Shown here: positions 29,259 through 38,528 of the stretch, piece after piece
Numbering within the stretch: position 1 is the first letter of the stretch
Layout of the letters: every line of letters begins with the position of its first letter
Assembly: GCA_024698585.1 (NCBI GenBank)
Contig: JAILRB010000021.1
Location: 62,001 to 126,000 of the forward strand
Direction of reading: 5' to 3'
Origin: Eubacterium sp.
Lineage (GTDB): Bacteria; Bacillota; Clostridia; Lachnospirales; Lachnospiraceae
DNA length: 64,000 nucleotides
Program-made: the position numbers and the translations under genes
Notes under the pieces: generated by a model
The model's input: the letters and a program-made list of their open reading frames with translations, nothing else
Database searches by the model: none
Told to the model about the DNA's origin: nothing

Positions 29259-31139
29259 TTAACCAAACTGTTCTACAAACTCGTCCATCGAAACCGGTCT
29301 GCCAAAATAATACCCCTGAAGATAGTCGCATCCGAAGTCCCGCATGGTATTCGCCATTTCTTCGGTTTCAATTCCTTCTGCGGTCACACTGACATCCATG
29401 CCTTTTAAGATTTTCAATTCACTCGGAAGAAACTCCGTAGGATTATTAAAATGCGCATGAATCACATCCTTATCCAATTTCACATTGGTCAACGGATAAT
29501 TCAAAACACTGATGGCATTGGAATAACCACTTCCATAATCATCCAATGAAAACTGGAATCCCTCCTGAACAAACGATTCCATATTTTCCCGAATCAGTTC
29601 GATATCCATGATATTTCGTTCTGTAATCTCCAGGTGAATTCGATTCGGAGAAAGATTATATTTCGAAAGGATATTTTCATAGTTCATCAGAATGTTCCTA
29701 TTCTTAAATTGGATTGGAGACATATTCACATTAATCCATTCTAAGCCAAGCTTTTTTCCGACTTTACTATAAAAATCACAGGTTTTTTCAAACACTTGAT
29801 ATCCAAGTCTCGTAATACTTCCATTCTTCTCAGCAATCGGAATAAATTCCTTTGGTCTGATCTCCCCAATCACTCCATCATTAATTCTCACTAAGGATTC
29901 TGCACCGACAATCTTAAAATCAGAAGTTCGAACAACCGGTTGCAGGAATACTTCCACGCTATAATCGTCTAATGCCATTTCCAGAGCTACCTTTACTGCC
30001 TCTAAGCGATTGATCTTATCCAACGTTTTTCTTGTAATTTCTATTGTCTCTGTGTTCTGTTCAACCGATTCGTTTAGTGCTTCTTCAATAGCCTGAAAAA
30101 CCACCTCTGGTTTTTCTTTTAACTTCGAATCATATTCGGCAATGCCAATATCGAGAAACATTTCTGTTTTATCCGTAACCCATGCATACTCAAAACGGCT
30201 TCTGATTTTTTCAATCATTTCTTCTGTATTCTGTTTTCTGGTTACAATGGCAAACCGTCCATCGCGAATATAAAAGTTTTGAGATCCACGAAACTCCTTT
30301 TTCATGAAATTTGCAATTTCCACGAGACAATTATCCATATGTCTCGGACCATACATTTCTCTATTCTTCCTATATCCACGGATTGAGAAAGCAATAATTC
30401 TATATTCGGTAAATGTATTCCACTCTTCTAACAATAGTAACAGACTATCATAATGGAAAATACCGGTTTTACTATTCAAATAAAACTCAGGATTTTCAAT
30501 GCCCAGGTAAACAACCAGGATAGAAATCACATAGAAAAAATCCACAACAAGGAATTGAGGATATGTCTTTCGCACGATAAATGCAACCGTTATGATTCCT
30601 ATGTAGAACAATATTACCGCTTTTTTTCGTTTGATTATCTTACCTTTATTCGCCCCTAGTAATAACAGGGACAATGCCTGAAAGAAAAAAGCATAAACAT
30701 ATAAAAGATTATAATATTTTCCGGCTTCATATCCGTGCTCTGTTATCCGGAAAATCAAATGGTTCCAATTCGATGTAACAATTACCCCAAGTACAACAAA
30801 ATGAATCATGAACAATGCAACTGAAGATACGGGCATTGTTCTCGCATTCATTCCCAGCATGGTCATCGTCAACATGAAGAATAAAAATATTCTGGAAAAG
30901 AATAAAAAGAAATAGATACTGTTTGCCGTATACAACATTCCCGTGGAATACTCATAATAATGTTCATCCATTCTTGTAGATGTATAATCTGTTAACATCG
31001 TTAATGCTTCAATCAAAACAATAAACGCAAAGGTATAACGACTCCGAATCGGCAACTTCGGTCTGGTAACATAGAAAATATGGATTACAAATAAAATACA
31101 TACGGATGGTCCTAACAGATGGTAATCCCACATTGGCAC
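29259..31139 (-). CDS. Membrane EAL-domain c-di-GMP phosphodiesterase with degenerate GGDEF domain
   Basis: Multiple N-terminal TM helices; GGDEF position reads RDGRF; EAL domain AESLVRI, INVNMSPIQF, HLEITERN, LDDYGSGYSN, VKLDKDV, TAEGIETEE. Confidence 0.9.
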   Translation of the reverse strand: MPMWDYHLLGPSVCILFVIHIFYVTRPKLPIRSRYTFAFIVLIEALTMLTDYTSTRMDEHYYEYSTGMLYTANSIYFFLFFSRIFLFFMLTMTMLGMNARTMPVSSVALFMIHFVVLGVIVTSNWNHLIFRITEHGYEAGKYYNLLYVYAFFFQALSLLLLGANKGKIIKRKKAVILFYIGIITVAFIVRKTYPQFLVVDFFYVISILVVYLGIENPEFYLNSKTGIFHYDSLLLLLEEWNTFTEYRIIAFSIRGYRKNREMYGPRHMDNCLVEIANFMKKEFRGSQNFYIRDGRFAIVTRKQNTEEMIEKIRSRFEYAWVTDKTEMFLDIGIAEYDSKLKEKPEVVFQAIEEALNESVEQNTETIEITRKTLDKINRLEAVKVALEMALDDYSVEVFLQPVVRTSDFKIVGAESLVRINDGVIGEIRPKEFIPIAEKNGSITRLGYQVFEKTCDFYSKVGKKLGLEWINVNMSPIQFKNRNILMNYENILSKYNLSPNRIHLEITERNIMDIELIRENMESFVQEGFQFSLDDYGSGYSNAISVLNYPLTNVKLDKDVIHAHFNNPTEFLPSELKILKGMDVSVTAEGIETEEMANTMRDFGCDYLQGYYFGRPVSMDEFVEQFG

Positions 31140-31157
31140 GTCCTCCCTTTCACATAA

Positions 31158-31805
31158 TTAATCAGATATCCTTGTGACAGAAACCGGAACCCGCAGTTTA
31201 TGATAATCAATCCCCATAAGAGTTTTCTTCCATCCATCATAAACTAAAACAATCGGATAACGTTTCTTTCCCCAAAACCTTCCCTTCTTCTCATATATCT
31301 CATATCCGGCAATCGTAACCGTATGATCCCTATAGTAACCAAAGGAAATATTCATCAACAATGGATTTTGCATGTCGATTTGTTTCATTATCGTTTTAAA
31401 AATCCTAATACAATACACACTACGGGTTTTTCTACTGGCAATCCCATAAATTTCCGCACAGCGTTTCATCACGGAACTGATTCTACAAAAACCGAGACCT
31501 TTGTTCCGTCGATATCCTTTTCTTACGGCATTCTCCTTCACCAGGTCATATATAATTTCCGAATCGACCATTTCATCACTTCGATTCAAATAATAAGACA
31601 AAATTCTGGTAATTCCGGTTAACACGCAATTATTGGCATCTTCTCCTAAATCCCTCATGGAAAAATCATCCATAATCAGGACTTTTCGTGCTACCAAAGT
31701 TGTGTTTTCCCCATAGTGCTGACTGATATATTTTCTACTGTTTTCAATCCCCCCATAATTCACAAAAAAACGGGACACTTTATTATTTTTTGTCAATAAT
31801 ATCAT
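31158..31805 (-). CDS. Putative papain-like (C39-type) cysteine peptidase
   Basis: GEDANNCVLTGITRILSYYL (candidate catalytic Cys) and DHTVTIAGYEIY (candidate catalytic His); YDGWKK near the C-terminus. Confidence 0.55.
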   Translation of the reverse strand: MILLTKNNKVSRFFVNYGGIENSRKYISQHYGENTTLVARKVLIMDDFSMRDLGEDANNCVLTGITRILSYYLNRSDEMVDSEIIYDLVKENAVRKGYRRNKGLGFCRISSVMKRCAEIYGIASRKTRSVYCIRIFKTIMKQIDMQNPLLMNISFGYYRDHTVTIAGYEIYEKKGRFWGKKRYPIVLVYDGWKKTLMGIDYHKLRVPVSVTRISD

Positions 31806-32445
31806 TTCTCCCTTTAAAAATACTGTTTGTCGGAATCACTCCTCGAACACTGGATAACGGATAGATATTCGTATTTCTACCAATGACAGTTCCCGGGTTC
31901 AAAACGGAATTACATCCAACTTCCACATAATCTCCAATCATGGCACCAAATTTTTTCAATCCGGTTTCAATCTGTTCTTCTTCATCCTTTACAACCACTA
32001 AAGTCTTGTCCGATTTCACATTCGACGTGATGGAGCCTGCTCCCATATGGGAATGGGTTCCAAGAATACTGTCTCCCACATAATTATAGTGTGGAACCTG
32101 TACCGTGTTAAACAATACAACATTCTTTAATTCTGTGGAATTTCCAACCACACAGTTCTTTCCTACAATGGCTTTTCCACGAACAAATGCACCCGGTCTT
32201 ACTTCTGTATCTGCGTCAATAATCAATGGACCTGTTAATGTAGCAGTTTTAGCAACAGACACGGATTTATGAATCCAGATATCTTCTGCCGGATGTTCAA
32301 ATTCTTCTGCCGGCAGGGTTGGGCCTAACTTTAAGATAAAGTCTCCAATATCTGCTAATACTTCCCATGGATATGTCTTTCCATCAAATAATTCTGCAGC
32401 GATTGTTTCGCTTAAATCATATAAATCACTAATCTTATAAATCAT
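31783..32445 (-). CDS. Left-handed beta-helix (hexapeptide) nucleotidyltransferase/acyltransferase-like protein, GlmU C-domain related
   Basis: IWIHKSVSVAKTATLTGPLIIDADTEVRPGAFVRGKAIVGKNCVVGNSTELKN...NVLNPGTVIGRNTNIYPLSSVRG repeats. Confidence 0.82.
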   Translation of the reverse strand: MIYKISDLYDLSETIAAELFDGKTYPWEVLADIGDFILKLGPTLPAEEFEHPAEDIWIHKSVSVAKTATLTGPLIIDADTEVRPGAFVRGKAIVGKNCVVGNSTELKNVVLFNTVQVPHYNYVGDSILGTHSHMGAGSITSNVKSDKTLVVVKDEEEQIETGLKKFGAMIGDYVEVGCNSVLNPGTVIGRNTNIYPLSSVRGVIPTNSIFKGRNDIIDKK

Positions 32446-32480
32446 GTTTGCTCCTCTTTCTATTCCTTTGTATTATCTTC

Positions 32481-32604
32481 TTACACAAGTGCAAGAACTT
32501 TTTTTCTACCTTTTTTATAAACGGTGTCCCGTTCTTGCACTTGTGCAAGAACTTTTCTCCTCTTTTTTCTAAACGGTGTCCCGTTCTTGCACTTGTGCAA
32601 GAAC
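32481..32604. repeat. Two to three tandem copies (about 52-54 bp) of a palindrome-containing unit
   Basis: ACGGTGTCCCGTTCTTGCACttGTGCAAGAAC at 32521-32552 and 32573-32604; a degenerate copy TTCTTACACaaGTGCAAGAAC near 32478-32498. Confidence 0.9.
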
Positions 32605-32623
32605 TACGCGCGCATGCGCGCTA

Positions 32624-32688
32624 TAATCAGAAAAACAAATGAACAATTGCAAATAAATTTGCAATTGTTCTCTTGTTTTTCTGATTAC
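32624..32688. terminator. Long imperfect hairpin downstream of glmS, probable bidirectional terminator
   Basis: AATCAGAAAAACAAatGAACAATTGCAAAtaaaTTTGCAATTGTTCtcTTGTTTTTCTGATT. Confidence 0.75.
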
Positions 32689-32708
32689 ACCGTTTATTGC
32701 CTCCGCGA

Positions 32709-34529
32709 TCATTCTACGGTTACGGATTTTGCAAGGTTTCTTGGTTTATCTACATTCAGTCCTTTTAAGACTGTTGTGTAATATGCAATTAACTGTAATG
32801 GAATTACAGTAAGCATTGGCATCAATACGTCCTCAAGAACAGGGACTTCAATAATTTCATCCATGACACCTTCGCTAAATTCTGTTCCTTCCTTACATAC
32901 TGTAATGGTAAATGCGCCTCTGGATTTTACTTCCACGATGTTACTTACCATTTTTTCCATCAAATCACTCTGAGTAGCCACACCAATAACCGGCATACCT
33001 TCTTCGACCAGTGAAATAGTTCCATGCTTTAATTCTCCGGCAGCATAAGACTCTGAGTGAATATAAGAAATTTCTTTCAGTTTCAGGGAACCTTCCATAC
33101 TTAATGCGTAATCAAGTCCTCTACCAATATATAACAGACTCTGTGCTGTGATCAGTTTTGATGCAACATACTGACATTTATCTTCACATTCCATTGTTTT
33201 TTCAATTAAATCAGGAATGTTTGTAAGTTCTTCTGTAAGTCGTTTACATTCTTCTTCTGAAATGAATCCTTTCGCATAAGCCATTTCGAATGCTAACAGA
33301 TACATTACTGACATCTGAACGGAGAATGCCTTTGTGGATGCTACGGAAATTTCCGGACCTGCATGGGTATAAAGAACCATGTCTGCCTCTCTGGCAATGG
33401 ATGATCCCTTAACATTCACGATAGCAAGAACTTTCGCTCCTCGATCATGTGCCAAATGTAATGCTGCTTTTGTATCTGCTGTTTCACCAGACTGTGAAAT
33501 AACAATTACTAAGTCATCTTTTTCAATGATTGGATCTCTATATCGGAATTCTGAAGCAATATCAACCGTTACTTCGGTACGTGCCAATTTTTCAATGACA
33601 TACTTTCCTACTACTCCGGCATGCATTGCGGTACCACAGGCAACAATGAATAACTTTCTGTAATTCTTTAATGTTTCCGCTGTTAGACCACATTCGGATA
33701 AATCCGGCATTCCATTCACGATTCTTGGTGAAATAGTGGTCTTAACTGCAGTCGGCTGTTCATGAATTTCCTTTAACATAAAGTGTTCATAACCACCTTT
33801 TTCTGCAGCATCCATATCTAAATTAGAAACTTGAACTTCTTTTACAATCTGCTGTTTATGAATATCACAAAACTCTACTCTGTCAGCCTTGATTGTAGCA
33901 ATTTCATTTTCTTCCAGTAAATAATACTTTCTTGTGTACTGAAGAATCGCCGGTACATCAGAAGCGATAAAGTTTTCATTTTCGCCTACTCCGATAATCA
34001 ATGGACTGTCTTTTCTCACGGAAAAGATGCAATCCGGATAATCCTTAAATAATATTCCCAGTGCGTAAGCACCTCGAACATCAGCCAATGTCTTTACAAC
34101 TGCATCAATCGGATCCCCGTTATAATAGTAATCCAATAACTTCGCTACCGTTTCTGTATCTGTTTCACTTTCAAAGCTATATCCCTTACTGATTAAGAAC
34201 TTTTTAATGTCCTTATAGTTTTCAATGATACCATTATGAACAATGGATACTCTCTTGCTTCCATGTGGATGAGAGTTAATGTCAGAAGGTTCTCCGTGTG
34301 TAGCCCATCTGGTATGTCCAATACCACAATGACCAACCGGCTTATGATTTTCTTCTAACTTTGTTCTCAGATTCTTTAACTCACCCTTGGACTTTTCTAC
34401 TGTAATCTGATTCTTCTCAAATACAGCGATTCCAGCAGAGTCATATCCACGATATTCCAGTTTCGATAAGGCGTTTAACAACACCTCTGTGCAGTCTCTT
34501 TCACCTGCATAACCAACAATTCCACACAT
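32709..34529 (-). CDS. glmS: Glutamine--fructose-6-phosphate aminotransferase (isomerizing)
   Basis: MCGIVGYAGERDCTEVLLNALSKLEYRGYDSAGIAV...LARNLAKSVTVE-type C-terminus (KPRNLAKSVTVE). Confidence 0.97.
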   Translation of the reverse strand: MCGIVGYAGERDCTEVLLNALSKLEYRGYDSAGIAVFEKNQITVEKSKGELKNLRTKLEENHKPVGHCGIGHTRWATHGEPSDINSHPHGSKRVSIVHNGIIENYKDIKKFLISKGYSFESETDTETVAKLLDYYYNGDPIDAVVKTLADVRGAYALGILFKDYPDCIFSVRKDSPLIIGVGENENFIASDVPAILQYTRKYYLLEENEIATIKADRVEFCDIHKQQIVKEVQVSNLDMDAAEKGGYEHFMLKEIHEQPTAVKTTISPRIVNGMPDLSECGLTAETLKNYRKLFIVACGTAMHAGVVGKYVIEKLARTEVTVDIASEFRYRDPIIEKDDLVIVISQSGETADTKAALHLAHDRGAKVLAIVNVKGSSIAREADMVLYTHAGPEISVASTKAFSVQMSVMYLLAFEMAYAKGFISEEECKRLTEELTNIPDLIEKTMECEDKCQYVASKLITAQSLLYIGRGLDYALSMEGSLKLKEISYIHSESYAAGELKHGTISLVEEGMPVIGVATQSDLMEKMVSNIVEVKSRGAFTITVCKEGTEFSEGVMDEIIEVPVLEDVLMPMLTVIPLQLIAYYTTVLKGLNVDKPRNLAKSVTVE

Positions 34530-34562
34530 ATAGTCTTTTCTCCTTTTTGATTCCCGATGAAC

Positions 34563-36680
34563 TTATTTTTTCCCCTTTTTCTTTGTGTTATAAAAGGTTG
34601 AAACGTAATTATAATATTGAGTCATCTGCCCAACGTTATTCAGTTTAATTACGTTCTGAAATCTCCCGATAATAAATTCATCTAATTTTTTCATATATTT
34701 TTCGGCGGAAAGCTCCCCTTCCGCAACCTTGGTAAGTCCCATTTCCCAACTGGCTGTCAATTCCGGATTCAATAAGGATTTAATGGACCCGTGTACCACA
34801 CCGAAAATCATTTCTCCCAACTGCGTCGGTGTAACAACCTGTGTTTTCTTACTCAATGAAATATATTTAATGTTCGTCAGCTTTTTAATGATTTCAGCAC
34901 GGGTAGCACTGGTTCCAATTCCCGACCCCTTAATCTGTGCCCGTAAATCTTCATCTTCTATCAGCTGTCCTGCGTTCTCCATAGCAAGAATTAACGAACC
35001 TGATGTATACCGTTTTGGTGGGCTCGTTTCCCCTTCTTTTATGGACAAACTATCAATTACTATTTTAGCACCTTTTCCTATATTATTCAACAAATCAAAG
35101 AATTTCTCGTCCAGTTCCAAAGACTCATTTTCCTCTTGTTCTGCGGACTCTGTCTGCGCTTCAACTGCTTCGTTTTTCACCGCTTCTGTATCGTCGCCCC
35201 CCTTGGAATCTGTCGCCTTCTTTTTTGACTTTGGAACCCCTGCAATTTCCAAATATCCTTTTTGAGCCAAGATTTTGAAATTTGAGCTAAACTGCTCTGT
35301 CGTTGTGGATTCATCTGTAAATGTTGCAGGCATAATTCCTGTCAGCGTAGCCTTTTTATAAATGGCCGGTGGATAGAAAATACTCAAAAATCTTCGGACA
35401 ATCAACATATAAACTTTCTGATTGATTGGCTTTTGCTTCGCCAGTCCGTTCAGTCCCTGCCCCGTCGGGATAATTGCATAGTGGTCTGTGATTTTCTTGT
35501 CATCCACATATTTGGTCTTTTCCAACCCCTTGAAACTCCCCTGTGTAAGAATATTCTTCGCAAACTGTCCACAAGGCTGGTAATACTGTAATCCGGAAAT
35601 GTTTTTATGAATTTCCTTGGAAACCGCGGTAGACAGCACTCTGGCATCTGTTCTTGGGTAAGTGACCAGTTTTGCCTCATATAACTGCTGTACCACATTC
35701 AAAGTTTCATCCGGACTGATTTTAAACATCTTCGAGCAGTCATTCTGTAATTCTGCCAAGTTATATAGCAGTGGTGCCTGTTTTTTTTCATCCTTCATAG
35801 TAATGGATTTCACTGTCAGTTCCATCGGTTGATGAGATTCCAGTGCCTGAATCAAGGCCTGAGCCGTAGTGTTTTCCTTAAATCCATTTTCCTTATACAA
35901 TAATGGAGACTCAAAGAACTTCGAACCTTTTACAGCCTTCCATTCCGTATCTATTTTTCTTCCTTCAATGTCTGTCTGAGCAATCACACGATAAAACGGT
36001 GTCTTCACAAAACCACGGATTTCCCGTTCCCGATTACAAATCATTCCCAAGACGCAGGTCATGACACGACCTACATTGATGGACTTCCATTCTCCTTTTA
36101 AATAATTCTGAATGGAATTCCCATACTTTAATGTCAAAAGTCTCGAGAAATTGATTCCCATCAGATAATCTTCTTTCGCACGCAAATAAGCAGCATCGGA
36201 CAAATGATTATATTCACTTAAATCCTTTGCCTCTTTAATACCTCGAATGATTTCTTCTTCTGTTTGGGAATCGATCCAAACTCGTTTTTCTTTTTTTCCT
36301 GTAACCCCTGCTTCCTGTGCCACCAATCGATAAATGTACTCTCCTTCACGTCCCGAGTCAGTACAGACATAGATTGTGTCCACGTCTTCTCTCGTAAGAA
36401 GTCCTTTTACGATTCCAAACTGTTTTTTCACACCGGGAATCACTTCGTATTTCCACTCTTTCGGAATAAATGGTAAGTCCCTTAAATTCCACTTTTTGTA
36501 TTTTTCATCGTACACTTCCGGATAACTCATGGTAACCAGATGACCGACACACCAGGTCACAATGGCAGTATCCCCTTCCATATATCCGTCTTTTCTCGTC
36601 GTATTCAGTTTTAATGCTTTTGCAAACTCAGCTGCCACGCTGGGCTTTTCTGCAATAAATACTGCTTTTCCCATGGTCAC
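34563..36680 (-). CDS. topB: Type IA DNA topoisomerase III-like
   Basis: AVFIAEKPSVAAEFAKAL...CTDSGREGEYIYRL...LVTYPRTDARVLS (active-site Tyr)...GIGTSATRAEIIKKL. Confidence 0.93.
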   Translation of the reverse strand: MTMGKAVFIAEKPSVAAEFAKALKLNTTRKDGYMEGDTAIVTWCVGHLVTMSYPEVYDEKYKKWNLRDLPFIPKEWKYEVIPGVKKQFGIVKGLLTREDVDTIYVCTDSGREGEYIYRLVAQEAGVTGKKEKRVWIDSQTEEEIIRGIKEAKDLSEYNHLSDAAYLRAKEDYLMGINFSRLLTLKYGNSIQNYLKGEWKSINVGRVMTCVLGMICNREREIRGFVKTPFYRVIAQTDIEGRKIDTEWKAVKGSKFFESPLLYKENGFKENTTAQALIQALESHQPMELTVKSITMKDEKKQAPLLYNLAELQNDCSKMFKISPDETLNVVQQLYEAKLVTYPRTDARVLSTAVSKEIHKNISGLQYYQPCGQFAKNILTQGSFKGLEKTKYVDDKKITDHYAIIPTGQGLNGLAKQKPINQKVYMLIVRRFLSIFYPPAIYKKATLTGIMPATFTDESTTTEQFSSNFKILAQKGYLEIAGVPKSKKKATDSKGGDDTEAVKNEAVEAQTESAEQEENESLELDEKFFDLLNNIGKGAKIVIDSLSIKEGETSPPKRYTSGSLILAMENAGQLIEDEDLRAQIKGSGIGTSATRAEIIKKLTNIKYISLSKKTQVVTPTQLGEMIFGVVHGSIKSLLNPELTASWEMGLTKVAEGELSAEKYMKKLDEFIIGRFQNVIKLNNVGQMTQYYNYVSTFYNTKKKGKK

Positions 36681-36683
36681 CTC

Positions 36684-37259
36684 TTATTTGTTAATATCAT
36701 CTAAAGTCTCATTATATGACGGAAGGAATTCCTTCATGAAGAAATCCAGTTCTTCCATATGCATTGCCTGCAACGTCTCATAAATGGTTTGTTCCGCCTT
36801 AATAAAGTCGGTATTCCCCATATCCCGTTCTTCCAGACATTTAATGTATGCAGACAATTTATCTGCCGCCTTCACATATTTCCAGTCTTCATTTTCCTCT
36901 TCAATCAAAACAGACTCATAAGCCGGTCGCATTTCTTCCGGAAGTTCAGACAATAATTGTCTTGCTGCAGTGCGCTCTACCTTTTTATAGGCATCTCTGA
37001 TTTCCGGCGCATAATATTTAATCGGTGTAGGCAAATCACCTGTAAAGATTTCCGTGGTGTCATGCATAATACCAAGCATTGCAATATGTTCTGCATTCAG
37101 TTTTTTTCCAAAATAAGTATTTCCAATGACAGCCAGTGCATGGGCAATAATCGCCACATCCAGACTGTGCTCTGCAATATTTTCGTTAATTGTATTTCTC
37201 ATAAGCCCCCAGCGGTCAATATAACGCATACGGGCAAGAATTCCATAAAAGTTATTCAT
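36684..37259 (-). CDS. HD-domain phosphohydrolase, YfbR-like 5'-deoxynucleotidase
   Basis: RWGLMRNTINENIAEHSLDVAIIAHAL...MLGIMHDTTEIFTGDLPTPIKYY. Confidence 0.9.
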   Translation of the reverse strand: MNNFYGILARMRYIDRWGLMRNTINENIAEHSLDVAIIAHALAVIGNTYFGKKLNAEHIAMLGIMHDTTEIFTGDLPTPIKYYAPEIRDAYKKVERTAARQLLSELPEEMRPAYESVLIEEENEDWKYVKAADKLSAYIKCLEERDMGNTDFIKAEQTIYETLQAMHMEELDFFMKEFLPSYNETLDDINK

Positions 37260-37381
37260 TTCCAGTCTCCTTTCATTGAACCAATAACTGTTTCATTATA
37301 CCAAATAACTTGAAAAGAAACCACAAAAAAGTATTGTTTGCGCCACTTTGTGCGCGAGCGAATGCGTTAGCATAAAAACAT

Positions 37382-37485
37382 CTCCGCGAGTTGTGTATCC
37401 TTGCGGAGCATTTTTATTGCATAGGAAAGTTCAGAGAACATTCCTATGCAATAAAAAAAACCTGTACTATTTCTAATACAGGTTA
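37382..37485. terminator. Three stacked hairpins, terminator-like
   Basis: CTCCGC...GCGGAG; TTTTTATTGCATAGGAA-13nt-TTCCTATGCAATAAAAA (17-bp perfect stem); AACCTGTA-9nt-TACAGGTT. Confidence 0.7.
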
Positions 37486-37598
37486 TTTTTCGTCGCCTTA
37501 ATTGATTAAAAGAACACGAATATCGCCTCTTTTTTGGGCAAAAAAATCAAATAATCCTTTGGTTTCATTTTATCGTTTCAATTTCCTTAACATTTTAT

Positions 37599-38429
37599 TT
37601 ATTGAAAATCATAATATGCTTTTCCCTTTTTTAACTTTATGTGTTTCATATTCGCCAATTCACTTACCGTCACGAAAACATACCCCTGTTTCTGCATGGT
37701 CGGAACAATTTCTTTCACTGCTTCCACACTCCATGAATGAATATCATGCAGTAAAATAATATCTCCATCCTTAATATTTTTCGTAGCTCTCTTTACAGTC
37801 TTCTTTTTGTTTTTTGTCTTCCAATCCAGCGTGTCCACATTCCAGCAAATCATCGGTGTCTCTACATACTTTCTTAACTTCTTACTTCTTGCTCCGGCAC
37901 CATACGGCGGGCGTAAGAATTTGGTCTTATGACCGGTGAATTTTTTCACCTTCTTGTCCACACCTTTGATTTCTTTCTTTAATTTCTTCACTGATGCCTT
38001 GGATAAATTTGCATGATGTACCGTGTGATTTCCAATATCACAGTGCAACGCATCCATTCGCTTCAGAATCTTCTTTGCATCATTTCTGTCAAGTCCGTCT
38101 CCACAGACAAAGAACGTGGCTTTTGCATTATACTTTTCCAATGTATCCAATAATTCCATGGTATATCGTCCTGGGCCGTCATCAAAAGTCAGGGCAACAT
38201 ACTTCTTTGGAACCGGCTTTGGTGCCGCAGTGGTTTCTTCCACTGTGGTCACTTCCGCGGTAGTTTCCTGTACAGAGGTTTCCTTCTCCGCAATTTTTCT
38301 GTTTTCCAACTCTTTTCCCTGTTTTTCTCTATAAATGCTTCCGCTTACAAATCCGGCACAAAACGTTGCGATAATCACAAGGATTGCCACAACCTTGCGT
38401 GCCAGACTATTTTTTTTACGATTTTCCAT
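37599..38429 (-). CDS. Membrane-anchored polysaccharide deacetylase
   Basis: N-terminal TM; YVALTFDDGPGRYTMELLDTLEKYNAKATFFVCG...GNHTVHHANL...RPPYGAG (NodB homology). Confidence 0.92.
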   Translation of the reverse strand: MENRKKNSLARKVVAILVIIATFCAGFVSGSIYREKQGKELENRKIAEKETSVQETTAEVTTVEETTAAPKPVPKKYVALTFDDGPGRYTMELLDTLEKYNAKATFFVCGDGLDRNDAKKILKRMDALHCDIGNHTVHHANLSKASVKKLKKEIKGVDKKVKKFTGHKTKFLRPPYGAGARSKKLRKYVETPMICWNVDTLDWKTKNKKKTVKRATKNIKDGDIILLHDIHSWSVEAVKEIVPTMQKQGYVFVTVSELANMKHIKLKKGKAYYDFQ

Positions 38430-38528
38430 TCGGACATTCCTTCTTTTGTACTTTTTTGACTAGGTTCTCATAGCCGTATAGTATTTTATATCGAAATGTC
38501 TTTCTTGTATATAGATTTCACAAAAAAT

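Noticed and set aside
32478-32604. CRISPR-like array
   Set aside because: Only two to three units, the 'repeat' is itself a full palindrome, the spacers are near-identical T/C-rich sequence, and there are no cas genes nearby.
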